DNA from: Mycteria americana
Lineage: Eukaryota > Chordata > Aves > Ciconiiformes > Ciconiidae
Length of the DNA stretch: 64,000 bases
NCBI RefSeq assembly: GCF_035582795.1
Contig: NC_134367.1
Location: 106,874,062-106,938,061, forward strand
Reading direction: 5' to 3'
Of this stretch, positions 24,170 to 36,347 are shown one piece after another. Below the pieces are notes generated by a model. That model saw only the letters and a program-made list of their open reading frames with translations, did no database searches and was not told the DNA's origin. The first letter of the stretch is position 1. The number at the start of each line of letters is the position of its first letter. Both the position numbers and the translations under genes were made by a program.

Positions 24170-27100
24170 ACCTTATATTATGTATGTCAACTACAACTTG
24201 ACAAAAGACAGGTTGCCAGCTAACGTAAGATAACCAACACCCAACAACTGCCTGCAGTTTTTGCATGCTACTTGAATTTGCAAGGCATCTTTGAAACGTT
24301 GCCTTTTTGCATCATGTATGCTGACAGTGTGTTTTATGGTCCCATTTTCTTCTAAGGCCTGAATTTTCAGGATGAATGTAACAGGTCTGTCAAGCCCCAC
24401 TGTGAAAACCCTTCCACAGATGAGTAACCAGTGGCTCTCTACAAGTGTAAAGCTACTTGGGTATGAAGGAGAAAGGACTGAACTTATTGCCAAAGGAACT
24501 GTTCTGCTTGTAAAACACGGGGAAGGACCATCTATGGCAGTGGATAGGAAACACAGGATATCTTTCTGAAGGGCCTGTTCAGACAACAGGCTTCTTGGGA
24601 AGCCTTGTTTAGTTTGCAGAGCCTACTTAGGACACCAGGGACTTTTTCTTGTTTAATGTCTATAGATCCTTCAGCGGTACAATCGATTTAAAATAATACC
24701 CAATATCATCTACGTGATTACTCCTTGACTGCTTGATTTTCACTCACCGCAGAAGAACTAGTTAGGGTCACAACTGCTTTATATAGAGTACAAAACATGG
24801 TCTAACCAAGGACAGGCATTGCCCCCCAGATAACATGGAAAGGCATTTAAAACTGGACAGAAGCATTCATGCTTTGCCTACAACCTATCGTTCAATACTT
24901 TGCAATGCTAAACAGGGTAGAAGAACTATCTGAAGTACAGAGAGCCATCACAACAGTAAAAGGCTTGCACTGTGCTAATGAAGCCTAGCTGAAAATAGGG
25001 CTATGCCACTTTCAGGACCTGGACGAACCTGCACTGCTTGGTGCTCTGTAGTGCCTTCTGCTAACTACCACGTACCTATTTCCTTGCAGAGCCACAACGA
25101 ATAAAGTATGGGATGTGTGTTGTTTGTGAATGATGGTGAAAACACATCTTTGGCAGAGACCCTCCTGTGACATATTACATGCAACTTTAAAAACCAACGG
25201 GGAAAAAGGGGGAGAGAGAGAGGAAGGAAAATGTACCCATTTTATCCCTCTCCATTCTCCGAAGATTAGCCATTACCATATGGGATCTTGTTTTGCAGGG
25301 CTTTGGATCAGAATCAAGGATTTTGTTTCTTCAGTTTTAAGAACTTTTCATCACTTTTTCCTTCTAGCCTGAAAATGCAACCTTAAATACTTTACCAGGG
25401 AAAGCTTCGGTGTTTGAAAAACAATTTTACTCTGTGCCAGCATCTGCATTTGAAATCAGTGTCAATCCTGATTCAGTTCGGACTCCCACAAAGGAATATT
25501 CATTTTCACCAGGAATTGTCTTTGCTTACATATGTACACCTATTGCACAGGGCTGAAGAAAGAGTGGGGAATTCTCCGTTACTTGAGAGCATCCCTCCTG
25601 TTGTTTGTTCTTACTTCTCTGATTCCCTCTGTACCCGCTAAGGCACAAAGACAGAACAATGTGCTCTACCAGAAGATTCCTTTGGGCCACAGTTAGGGTG
25701 GAAATGACAGTTTTGGATTACTGAGCGATGAATACGGAATGTGAACTAATTAATAGGGATGGGGAGAGGTATCTCTGGTAAACGGCTATTAATATGATTA
25801 TTGTGTAACAGGCAAGCATGTGCAGGACCGCAGTGTGTGGGAGGCTGGAACATGGGACTTGCCCTGTTAGGTCAGGACAGCTTTGCACTGAGCCGAGTAT
25901 TCTGCTGCCAGCCACCTTCAACGTGTGTTGCATCTGGATAATGCGAAAACCCACAACAATGAACTCACCCTGTTGTGCAGCTCTGAAGAGGGGAGTGAGC
26001 TGAAGGTGAAACTCTGACCTGATCTCTGAGGGAAGAATGCAGTTTAACTTCACTTCTTCTCTATCACCAAGTATGGTTATAAAACCACCCAGCCCAAATC
26101 CTATCCTCATCTAAGATCCTCTTTACACCCTACTGTTCCTGCTTCTCCCATGGTCTTTCAGTATAAAGGTGCTTTTATCTGGCATGAATTCTGCATTTTA
26201 AAACTGCTTACATCTCACAGAAATGGTGTGCAGGCTTAGGTTTCTGATTCATGAGCTGTGCTGGATTTGGATGTGACCACTGAAGATGCGACTGCCCACA
26301 GCTGTCCTGTGTACCCACGAGCTGGGAATTACCAAAACCATCTCAGGCCGAGCCGAACAAGTAGTGCCTGCTCTTCATTAGTCACAGTTCCTGGTCATTC
26401 TACTAACATTTGTATTAATTTGCTGGCTGGCAGCAGAGAAATGGACACGTTGCCCATGCTGCTCTTCCTGCTGTAGTTTCAGTATCCTGCAAGAGAGTGT
26501 AGACGAGTGTGGTCCTAACTTTGCACAGCCACAACCGGCTTGGTTTCTGGGTCAGCTGTCTCACAATTTTATATACTTCTAGGTACAAACATCTTGTCTG
26601 AATCAGCTGCTTTCAGATGAATTTTGCTGTGCTGAGGGTAGACGTTTATTTTAGCTCTTGCCATCTTGTTAATATAATGCTTAACTTTCCGTATGGCTTG
26701 TATAGCTGTATATACACGTGTATATGTTAATGCTTTAGTGAAAAAAAAATAGTACTGATGCTCAAATTTTAACCTTTGGGGCTTTTGAAAGCTATGTAAT
26801 TGATTATTTGGTGTCCAGAAATATTTCTTTTCTGTAGGAGGTGATTTATAACCTTAGCTTTAACACAAATCTTGGATACAGTTCATGCTTCCAGTTGAGT
26901 GGCTGATACTCTTCAAACAAAAGACTGAAATGATGACAGCTACTGTATAATGGATTTCTGTGATTAATTTCCAGATGATTGATCACTGGTCCAAAAACTT
27001 TTGAACTTCTGATATTTTCAAACATTTTCATGACTAAACTGCAAGTTAGCCTGAATACCTGTGAACAACAGATGGCATGAGCTTAAGAACAACAAACAGT

Positions 27101-27210
27101 GAAATATCCCCTGAAATAATTTCACAGAAGTACTTGTGTATTACTTTTATCAATTGATCAATTCTAATTTTCTGTCAGAGGTGAAAAATTAGGTGTCACT
27201 GAACTGACTT
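24170..27210. other. Unique non-coding sequence
   Basis: Contains two minus-strand frames of about 130 codons (24191-24586 and 25718-26110). Neither has a recognisable domain, and both fall in the chance range. A TATA/GTATA-rich stretch lies near 26700-26730. Confidence 0.5.
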
Positions 27211-27216
27211 CTACAT

Positions 27217-27292
27217 GGGCCTGCACTCAGCCTACAGAGTCAACAGGAGTTTTTTCCCTTGCCTTCAATGGGGTTTGAATCAGACCTTAAAA
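27217..27292. repeat. Ancient palindromic mini-element (GGGCCTG termini)
   Basis: It begins 'gggcctgcactcag', has internal 'agtcaacaggagtttt' and 'gccttcaatgggg', and ends 'gaatcagaccttaa'. The termini are roughly inverted (gggcctg / cagacctt). The middle carries the 'gtcaatgggagtttt...ttcaatggg' palindrome core of the amniote family. Diverged and non-coding. Confidence 0.55.
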
Positions 27293-28555
27293 GGAAAACC
27301 CTTCTGATTTCTATAGGACCTTCCCCTAAGGACATAGTTGCTCACAAGGGCAAAATCCTAACAAATCCTCAAACGCTCTAAAATACTGCCAGCAATCCAA
27401 GACCAAGAGATACAGCACTTTTTCTTTAATTATTTGTTTTCTGCGACAGCTCAGCCATACTGAAAATTCCAGTCTGTGTGAAATACAAATTTATTTCCAG
27501 TTTTAAAAATTGAACTCTGCATTCTTCAGTAAATGGTGGCAAGAGCCACTCCTTGCTACAAAGCCATTTTTGTCCCAGTTCTTTACACAGTTGCTGTCTT
27601 TTCCTTTCCTCTTTTTTTTTTTTTTAAGTTCAGTACAGTCATTTCCATAAGAACAAAGTGATCGTTAAGTAATAATGGCATGATGAAGAAAGTGGAGGGT
27701 TTTTAAGGCCCTTGGAGGAATGGTAGGGTTACCAGGAGTTAAGTGAATATTAACAGAAGCAGGGAGCATTAGGCAGAGGAAGGATTTGAGGGCAGGATGC
27801 TGCTGTTCATGGTCTGGACCTAACAGCCACTATCAATCACAAGCATTGTGTCATGCTGGAAGAATGCAGGAATAGTGTGTTCAGTGAAGCTGCAGGAAAT
27901 AATCTTACCTCGGTTAATAATCTTACATTTCAGTTAATAGCTCACCTGGATAATTGCATCGTATTCTTCCATCACCCAGTGCTTGTTCCCAAGACGTAGT
28001 GGAAATTTGGTTCTTGCTATATTACAAGCAAAGCTGCAAGTTCCCTTTTTATTAAGAGCCTTTTGCAGAGGTTGAGCAAGGATGCGAAAAATGTACTTGA
28101 TATGCAAACATAGTCTTCAAAAAAAAAAGAAAAAGATCAGGTTTACCAAGTGCTGGAATCTAATCAAGTTGAACTAAAGTAAATGGAAATAACCAAAGTA
28201 CGGGAACTATGGACCCTAGCCAGTAGTTCATACCCTTGTGAGTGGTGCCTCTGAGGTCCATGGTCTAATTTATTCTTGGTATAATTCCATGGATAAATCT
28301 GCACTCTTGGGACTTCTCTGTGGGATGCAGGTTCCAAGTCTCTATCAATAATGAAAGCTGAATTGCAAATCAAGAAAATACACAGTGAGAACTAGAAGAG
28401 TCTTCTGATACATATACATGTTAAGAGATGGAGACTTTAAAAGGCTATCATGTGCCACAACGCATAAAATACATTCATTATTAAATGGGTAGATGATACA
28501 GGGCACTTGCAACAGTTGGGAATGTTACTGAAAGTGTATTTGTCACTTTTCTTTT
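27293..28555. other. Unique non-coding sequence
   Basis: A T14 run at 27612-27625 and an A-rich run near 28120-28135 are the only simple tracts. No gene or element recognised. Confidence 0.5.
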
Positions 28556-28559
28556 CCAT

Positions 28560-29040
28560 TACAAAATCAGTAAGTCTCCACTGCATTTTTTTCCCTCATC
28601 TGCTTTATCCTAGTTGCTTGTGCATAAATAAACCTAGGTTTTGCACATTGTTTTAGTGCCACTGCTATGTTTTTAGCAGGATACATATTCATCATACAAA
28701 AGGTGACGTTCTATTGTGTTGTGAAATTTCTATTCACAGACTTAAAACAATATTCTTTTTTCCCTTTTTTCCATAGATTAGTGACTTTAATGGATGCCAC
28801 AGCATTTTCAAAGAAATAATAACAGGTTTTCTTCAGTCTTTTAAGTGCATGACGGCAGAGAACAAGTCACGTTCTTCGGCATCATTTAATGTGTGCTGCA
28901 CAATTAGTGACATTCTGATTTCCAGCTAGCAGTTAAAATGTCCTCTGATCAACAAGTGATTATTTCTCTTTTTGGAAAGAATGTAGTGGCAAATACAACA
29001 CAATAATTTTTTATTTCTCGTTTTTATTATTCATATCCAA
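28560..29040. promoter_or_regulatory. Possible conserved non-coding element
   Basis: A repeat-free, medium-complexity stretch with scattered 'cacaattagtgaca', 'catcatttaatgtg' and 'gtgattatttctc' motifs. The texture resembles a developmental enhancer. I see no direct evidence of conservation. Confidence 0.15.
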
Positions 29041-29685
29041 AATAAAACAGATGCTTAATTGAGAAATAAAGAAAACAAGACACAATTCCTGTTCCAGTGG
29101 ACTTGCATCTCATATATCATCGTGGTTTTGAACAGAGATGAATGCTGCAGACAAAAAAGAATAATCTGTGTAGCTTTAGGGTCAGCTAGGCATTCTCGGG
29201 AATCATTTTCTGTGTTTTTCAGCAAGTAGAGCACTTACCATATATGTTCATAATATTTACATACCATACTGTTCTTAGTTGTAAAAGCTCAGGGTCATAT
29301 TGTCACACGCCTTGGAGGATTAGTGGGAAAGTTACTCACTTGTAGCTTGGTGCCTGCTTGTCTGCACATACATTGCAAAACAAAAGGAAATCCCCTTCAA
29401 TTCAACTGATGCCAACGACTCGACTCTCCTTCCTAGCAGTAATAGAGAAGGTCGACTTCGGAGTAAGTCTACTGACTTAGGATTTATTAACATTTTGGTA
29501 AGTTTTCCAAAATGAATAAATTCATATTAAAAGAAATATTTTCAGAAGTACCTTGAAGATTTAGGAGCACAAATCCCACGAGTAAAGGATTTATGAACGC
29601 AGACTGCATAGGTTATATTTTTCTTAAAAGCATCCTGGGAAGCTTTCCTGATCGCTAGCCTTTCCCACTTTCTTTACATCAAGAA
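29041..29685. other. Unique non-coding sequence
   Basis: Nothing recognised. Confidence 0.5.
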
Positions 29686-29689
29686 GAGG

Positions 29690-29920
29690 CTCAGACGCAG
29701 CCAGAGCACACTCTCCCACGCGCCTGCGAGCGCTCAGCCTTGCAGCACCGCTGGCGAGGCTGGCGGGAAGCAGCCTGGAAGCTGTCCATTAAGTATCTGG
29801 ACAGACCCGAGGATACCGGGAGGTGCAAGGCAGAGCTGGTGACCGCTCCAGGAGCCTTTCCTTCGCAGCAGGAAAGGCAGAGACCAGATTTTCACGTGGG
29901 CTTCGACAGGTTTTTTCCGA
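29690..29920. promoter_or_regulatory. Small CpG-dense patch
   Basis: About 17 CpG dinucleotides in roughly 230 bp, including 'cccacgcgcctgcgagcgct', in an otherwise CpG-poor AT-rich neighbourhood. Short unmethylated CpG patches often mark promoters or enhancers. A 110-codon plus-strand frame (29740-30072) overlaps but starts at TTG and is AT-rich in its second half, so it is unlikely to be a protein. No TATA box or clear splice donor decides a direction. Confidence 0.28.
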
Positions 29921-30368
29921 GGTGCCTCAGCAAAATTCTGAGTTTACAAATTACTGAGTTTAGTATTCTGAGTGAGTTTACAAATTACAAATTCTGGTTC
30001 GTGCTTAAAAATAGCTTGAAAAACTCACCTTCGGCTCTGCCCTTTGACACGCTGAATGCTAAAGGTGAATAAAAGAGTAGAAGAATATAAGGGAAAGGTC
30101 ATATTACCATTGCTATAATCACTAATTCATGCATTGTGCGTGCGTGTTTATGGCTCAGTTCACTATTGCCAGGCACCTTGTTTTCAGTTGATATTATCGC
30201 AAACTTTTAAATTTATAACCAGTCATCTGAACATCAGGTAACTGGTGTATCAATAATTCTGCATCCATACAAGTGTCAGAAGTTTTACAGATTTACATAG
30301 TTGTTCCTTTCGGAAAGTTTACAGCTGCTCTTGCTTTTGTTGGAGTTTGACAAAAACCCAAGTATTTT
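29921..30368. other. Unique non-coding sequence with a small internal duplication
   Basis: 'gagtttacaaattac' occurs twice within 29940-29990. Nothing else recognised. Confidence 0.5.
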
Positions 30369-30370
30369 CT

Positions 30371-30420
30371 GCCTTTCTTTCCCTTCCCTTCCTCTCCCTT
30401 CCCTTCCCTTCCCTTCCTCC
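30371..30420. repeat. (CCCTT)n-like pyrimidine tract
   Basis: Fifty bases of pure or nearly pure pyrimidine on the plus strand, with cccttcccttcccttcc pentamer periodicity. Confidence 0.9.
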
Positions 30421-30422
30421 TG

Positions 30423-30635
30423 ATGGTGGTATTGCTTATCTACATTTCTTTCTTGGATAGTTCCCTGGCAATCCCTTTTGCGGTAAAAGATGAAAAGTAT
30501 GGAGAAATCCTCTCAGAAGAATTATTGGAGCTTTTCTCACCCCTGAAAAAGAGAATTAAAACAACTGTAACAGCAGTGAAATCGACTGTGGTGCTGCCAA
30601 ACAGAAATTATTATTACAAGGCCCTTAGCTGTTAG
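30423..30635 (+). other. 70-codon open frame with signal-peptide-like start, unproven
   Basis: An ATG two bases after the pyrimidine tract opens a 70-codon frame. Residues 2-11 are strongly hydrophobic (VVLLIYISFL), followed by DSSLA and then a proline-containing segment, which looks like a signal peptide with cleavage after the Ala at residue 16. Residues 23-48 could form a charged amphipathic helix. The frame ends in Cys and a TAG stop. The start context has G at +4 but no purine at -3. Alternatively the tract plus 'tttctttcttggatag' could be a 3' splice site. I recognise no family. More than a hundred frames of similar size occur by chance in this window, so the prior is low. Confidence 0.12.
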
Positions 30636-30639
30636 CATA

Positions 30640-31560
30640 ATGAAATAGATCTTGGATCAGTGTTACCCAAAACAGCCTTTAATGGAAAAAAGCCACACCC
30701 TGCTAATGTCTCTGAACTGAAGGGATGCAAAAAAACAATGATAAGGGAGACCACACAATTCTGTACGGAGTACTGTGTTCCAGAAGTTTAACAAATAAGG
30801 GCATTGCAGAGCAAATCCTGCTGGTAGTTCTCATAAGTAAAAGATGACTTCATTTATTATTTTACAGAATGACATTCTTCTATTCAAGTAATTAGTACAT
30901 ATGTTGGAGGACTCAGTTCATGATATGGTCCTAAAAGTTTACATTTTTTGCACACTAATTCCAGATTTCATGATGATTGAAAGGGAACTAAGATGAACTG
31001 ATTTTTAAACATCCCAAGTGATCATGACCCCCATGAAAACTGTATTTTGTATACATTTTCCTCCTCCCAGAAGACATGTCCTTACAGTGACCTTGCAGCT
31101 ATGCAATGGCCTCCTTATGATGACATCGTAAAGGGGCCACTAAGTTACAAATTAATTTGCTATCTACTAGTAAGTATTAATCTACTGTCAATAAAATGGG
31201 AGCAGAATGACCACATCTGTGTCAGTCGGGCCTTTAGAGACCGTGTTAATGTCTGCACTGAAGCTGTATGGCGAGTCAACGTCAGAGACACCTGACCTCT
31301 TGCATACATAGTATTTTCTTTGCTGATGCTGTGCTAGCAGTTAGTGTGAACATTATCTCATACTGTACCTGCAGTGCTCAAACTTTTCCCTGTTGCCTTT
31401 AACCCTGCAACTGTCTGTAAACAAGTCTGGTAAACGGAAATTCCCTTCAAGCTTCTTGGTATCTTCCTATTTTTTATCCTTTTTCTATCAATTTTCTTAC
31501 GTGTTTTCTTTGCACGGTTTGAGCTGAGAAGCCCTTTTTAATTAGACTATCGTGATCTGA
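30640..31560. other. Unique non-coding sequence
   Basis: An 82-codon plus-strand frame at 31047-31295 has no domain. No repeats recognised. Confidence 0.5.
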
Positions 31561-31564
31561 TCAC

Positions 31565-31738
31565 CGCAGGGGCAAGGAAGGAATTTTTTTCCTGGAGGGT
31601 AGCGTTGCAGACTTAGCTAAGAGGGATAATGCTTCTCTTGTTTTTACCTTCCTCTCACAAATCAGGTGTTGGATTCAGGATGCAAGACTTCATGGACCAA
31701 TGGTCTGATCTGATAAGGCAAGTCCTATGCTCCTACTT
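31565..31738 (+). mobile_element. Old CR1-type LINE 3' end, plus strand
   Basis: Blocks in order: 'ggggcaaggaaggaattttt', 'tttttaccttcctctcac', 'aaatcaggtgttgga', then 'catggaccaatggtctgatc' and 'aaggcaagtcctatgctc'. These follow the sense-strand 3' untranslated end of old amniote CR1 elements, which finish '...gatggaccattggtctgacccagtatggcaattcttatgttc'. Only the 3' end is present, consistent with 5' truncation at insertion. Its orientation is opposite to the copy at 15905-16215. Confidence 0.78.
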
Positions 31739-34340
31739 ACATTGCATGGCTAGGATTTGACTTAAAGCTTTAAAATGTGCATTAAATTGAGTAGCACATG
31801 AGGAATCTTGAATACATAGTGTTAACTTTTTTTTTTTTTTTGTAACTAAAGCCCTTAATTAGTGCACAAAAGGAATGCCAGAATAGTGTGAATCAGATGG
31901 GCTAGACACATGCAATGTAGTGATAAAAAAGAAGCCCCTCTTCAGAACTGAAGTGGCTGATGAAATAAAAGCCAGTTTTCAGGCAGCTGTGAAGCTGACA
32001 GAAGAGCCTTTGTAGCACTATAACCACCACCTCCTGCATGGGACAACCTCAGAACATTTCTGAATCATCTTTGGGATATATAGAAGCCAAAGGCTGATAA
32101 AGAGATGAGTCGATTTCCACAGAGGCTTGTAGGGGATTTCTCTGTCCTCTCTGTTCTCTGTTCTCTTTTGTTTGACTATGGTTTTAACTCTCAGCGGGAG
32201 CCCTGGTGGAAGGAGAGACCTTGCAGTTGCTGTTGCAATAGGTTTTAAAAAAACCATCCAAACAACAACAAAAAACCCTAGCATCTTTTTATTTAAAGCC
32301 AAAAGTTTATAAGCTGATTTACAGAAACATTCCAAAGGAAAAAACAAAGAGTGAAAAGAGTCTGCTGATGAATGGAAGCTTGTAGTCTCAAAGTAAAGCC
32401 AGGCCAATAGTAATTTGTTTGGAATATTTGAAATCCTCCCATGTGTATGAATTTTGTTGGGCATAGACTGAAGTTTGCTTAGTTGCTGTCCTTTAAACAA
32501 ATGTAGGCACACAGTTACATAGATTGAAAATTTCAGACCTAACCAGGAGATTCAGCCATACAAAACTCCAGTTAGATTTCCAGTTAGGACTGTCTGAATA
32601 AATCCTCTGGTCAGCTTTGGGAACTGTATGCCTATATCTCCTGCATCCTTCTGGAAACCTCTGCCAGTAGGTGCACGTGTGGGGAACTGGGCAACTGTAC
32701 GTGGCTGCAACTCTGAGTCCACAGAACTGGAGGCCATTTCTCATCTTTACAGATGTGTATATCTCATCTTGGAGCTGGCCCTGTTATTATGTATCACACT
32801 TGATTTGCTTTACTTTTCCATTGCCTTAGGCTTACAATTGTTCTGCTAGATTGTTGTCAATAGTTTCTTTACAAGAACTTTGTAGAAGATCCAAGATGTG
32901 GGTATTACTGCAAATAATTCTTGTGGAGATTAACTCCACACTTCCTGACCATGAAAAATGGCCATCACCCAGTTTTCACATGAAAGCCATCAATCAAAAC
33001 ATCATTTTTTACTAGTGAATAGGTAAGAGAGGGCTGGATTGAAGATACTCTCTCCTAAAGGCTTACTGCAGTATCATCTCTAGCACGGACAGAACATTAA
33101 AGAAGGAGAAGCCGCTTTATAAATGGGTTAAGACTGGAGTAGGTGACTGTAACTGAGTAGTATAACATCTGTAGAGTTTATAAAAATGTATGGTTCTCAT
33201 AGACTAATTAGCATTCATGATATCAACCATTATAAGCTTTGTAGGATAGGCCTGCAAAGCTTTGTAATGTCTGTCCATGTATATTCAATGTCTACCTGCA
33301 GTACTTGCAGAGGAGGTACCATGGATCTTAATAACGAGGGAAGGGAATTTATTCCTTCTGTATAATATATGAAGGAGGTGTATAATAGTTCCCAGGAACT
33401 GAAGAATTGCTAAGAGGCTTAATTTTCTTTAAATATATGACAAATCCCACCCAACATGGACACACTCTTTATCTGGAAGGGAGAGAATGCATAAATCGGA
33501 CCATTACTGTCTCCCATGAGTAGAAATGCTTACACCACCAGTGCTATGGAGGCACCTGGGCAGTGGGGGCCAAGCCATCATTTGCAAATGCTGAACCAAT
33601 GCTGTGTTCCCCTCTCTAGTTCTTAATGAAAAATGACCAGGAAAAATAATTAAAAAAAAAACCCAGTTGTGAAGTGCAAATCAGAAACACTTGAGGAAAA
33701 ACTGCCTTAGAAAAGATAGAAAATGTGTCAAAAAGTTAATAACACCGTTCACAAAGTCCTTTCTTTTAACCATAGCTGTGAGAATAACCTCCAGCTTCTT
33801 TCTCTTTCCTCCCCCCTTTCCAGATTTTCTCTGGCTGGAGTCCACATAGCAGAAATGTTACACAAGAAGGAGCTCTTTGCAGAAACTTAGAATGAAGGGT
33901 TGGTTGAGGGCATCAAAACAGGGTTTATAATGGAAACTCTTACACTCAGAGTATGGGACAACTACTTGGGGTTCCACAGTCCAGCAGATTTTATCTGCAG
34001 CTTATCAAAAGCTATGTCTATTAAATTGCTATTTGTTGTAACCAACTGTTTACCATTTGCTATTGCCTTTTAAGACTGAGTACAGACATGCTCTCTGAGT
34101 CTCTGTTGGATCACTTAGAACGACTGCTGCATATTGCTGCGTGTTAATAATTTTCAAAGGCTGGTAGCCAACAGTGAAAAGTACAACCTTCCCATTTAGC
34201 AATACCATAAGCACTGTCTTCAGTTAGGTTTCAGGGCCAGGCTAAAGCTGAGGGTATTCACTGGCTGCTGATACTTTGAAATAAGTACATTTTGAAATAC
34301 TTTGAAATACTTTAGACTTTTTGATATGATACTAGACATT
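31739..34340. other. Unique non-coding sequence
   Basis: A T15 run at 31827-31841. A 164-codon minus-strand frame (32018-32512) and an 83-codon minus-strand frame (32493-32744) show no domain or splice context and are taken as chance. Short direct repeats of 'tttgaaatac' lie at 34285-34312. Confidence 0.55.
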
Positions 34341-34344
34341 TGGT

Positions 34345-34474
34345 GGCATTTAGAGAGAATATTCATTGCCTAAACAATTCTGAATTCCAGGAGGTGACAG
34401 ACAAAAAAAAAAAGGTAAGTGTTTTAGCGGGATGCTCAAAGGGAGGAGAAATAAACTCACATCATGAGCTGCTA
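34345..34474 (+). repeat. Unnamed dispersed repeat, copy A
   Basis: This aligns almost without gaps to 36214-36347. Shared blocks in order are ggcatttag, agaat, aaaca, ccaggaggtga, an A-run, a 'gttttag.gg' block, tgctca.agggag and atcatgagc..ctgct. By eye, identity over the first half is roughly 70%. The two copies are 1.9 kb apart in the same orientation. This is either an old interspersed element or an old local duplication. I do not recognise the family. Confidence 0.6.
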
Positions 34475-36095
34475 TGTCTTTGCTAGAAACAATACCTTCA
34501 GGAGCCCTCCTTCCACTCTGGTGATAACTTTACTTGTCCATGCCCCTACTGACTTTCCCAGCACAGACAGTCCTTCAGTGTTTTCACTTAAATTATATTC
34601 CTGGTACTGCAAAAAATAAAAAGTTTAACAATATACCTACAGTTGAGCAGACATAATTTTCTAGAAGACCTCTGCGTTCATTTTGTGTAGGAAACAGGAG
34701 GAGGAAGTGGAAGGAAGGGAGGTCCTATGTGCCACATCCGTAACTGGTGAACACCATTCCCTGGTAACTGAGCTCTGGGTGCAGGAACTCATCACTTGTA
34801 ACATTTTTCACCGGCTGCTGTGAAGAAGAGCATTACAAAAAGAGAAAGTGTAGGCTCAATGCTCTGAATGCTATTTAGGAATTCTCCAGAGAGGAACAGA
34901 GAGAACCAGCATGAATAACTGCTAGCAACTTTCTCGTTAATTAAAATCTGACAAGCAGCTGGCAGCTGAAAGGGGGAGCTGTAGGTGGGGGAATCCTGTG
35001 GTTCACCACCACATTCCTTACATTCATAAAAGCTACGGAATATTTCACTGTAGGCCCGCCAGAAATGTCGATGGAAATGTGAATTAAAAGAAAGAGCTGT
35101 CTGAAGGTGACAGAGATATTGGATGTAGCCCAGGTAATCCACAGAAGAAAATATATGAAAGTTTAGTGACATTTACGAAGCAACTTCTGTAAAGAACTTT
35201 TATTCTGATGAAAGGCAATAGGATTCAAAAGGTGCTATAGTCTGCAAGATGAACCCATCCGGGCAAGAAACTCATTTCGGGGAAGAGGTAGAATAAATTC
35301 CCCCTGTGCCATCCCTCTGAGCTCAAACATTGGGGTAAGAGTTTTGGCCAGAGCGGATGAGTTATTCAGCATCTCTGTGGGAGCTTTGCTGGGCTGCGGC
35401 ACGCTGTGGTGTACCTTTCCCAGCCCTCTCAAGAAAAGGCTGTGACACTTTTCATGACAGCTCTCACTCTCCGAAATCATCAGCCTTGCAATAGCGGCTT
35501 TCTGGTTTCTGATGTTACTAACTCAGAAAAGGACCCACTCATTTCCTGAAGGACGGTATCTTTTATTTTCCACAATACCTTCTGATTTGTTCCTAGTCTT
35601 AGCATTGGCCTGCATGTATATGGCTACACCAAATGCAATGATTTCCTCTTGCAGCTTGGTTCCTTTGCTGGTACCTCTTGGTCTTCTTTACAAATGATCC
35701 TCCTCGTGGCCAGGCAAAGACTTATAAAAGAATGCAATTATTGCTTCATAACCATGAGATTTTTGGCTATAGAGGATGCAATAGAACCTTATTTCATACC
35801 CAGTTTCTTTTCTCTATCAAGATATTAGTCTGAAGGGCTTTACAAAATATGTGATGTATCAACAGTGCTATGACTGGGAGGTCCACAACAGAAGCCATTT
35901 TGTGTGCAATAATTAAATGACATTTCCTTGCACTGAGAACAGTGGAAAGTTGGCCAGTCATTATCATGTGGAAAATAATTTTTAATCCCCCTGGACAGTC
36001 ACCACAGACAGCTGGAAGAGTTTACCCTGAAACAAAAAAATCATCTTGAAAAATGATGTCTCTGGTACCGTTATTCTGAATGTGAACCAAAGCCT
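34475..36095. other. Unique non-coding sequence
   Basis: Contains a 126-codon minus-strand frame with an ATG start (34792-35172), rich in aromatic residues and without a domain signature, and an 81-codon minus-strand frame (35235-35480). No repeats recognised. Both frames fall within chance length. Confidence 0.5.
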
Positions 36096-36098
36096 TGG

Positions 36099-36132
36099 AA
36101 AAAAAGAAAAGAAAAAAAAAAAGAAAAAAAAA
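36099..36132. repeat. A-rich simple tract
   Basis: Thirty-four bases of A with four interspersed G. I see no retrogene body upstream or target-site duplication, so it is treated as a simple repeat rather than a retroposon tail. Confidence 0.85.
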
Positions 36133-36213
36133 GGCTTTTAGTTTTTCTGTCATCAGTTACCTTAATTTCTTCCCCATTTCAGCTTCCTAAGGGTTCATTT
36201 CTGTTCAGTGGCT

Positions 36214-36347
36214 GGCATTTAGGCAGAATGTTTGTTCCCCAAACATTTCCAGATCCCAGGAGGTGAAAGAGGGAAAAAAGCATGGGGTTTTTTAGGGGGG
36301 TGCTCATAGGGAGCCTTTTCTGATTCGTCTGTATCATGAGCACTGCT
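36214..36347 (+). repeat. Unnamed dispersed repeat, copy B
   Basis: The second copy of the element described at 34345-34474, with the same block order through 'atcatgagcactgct'. The central region differs by a few bases of indel around the A-rich part. Confidence 0.6.

Noticed and set aside
32018..32512. 164-codon minus-strand open frame
   Set aside because: Same chance argument. The composition looks like translated non-coding DNA and no family is recognised.
36099..36132. A-rich tract considered as a retrogene poly(A) tail
   Set aside because: No gene-like body, polyadenylation signal or target-site duplication is seen beside it.
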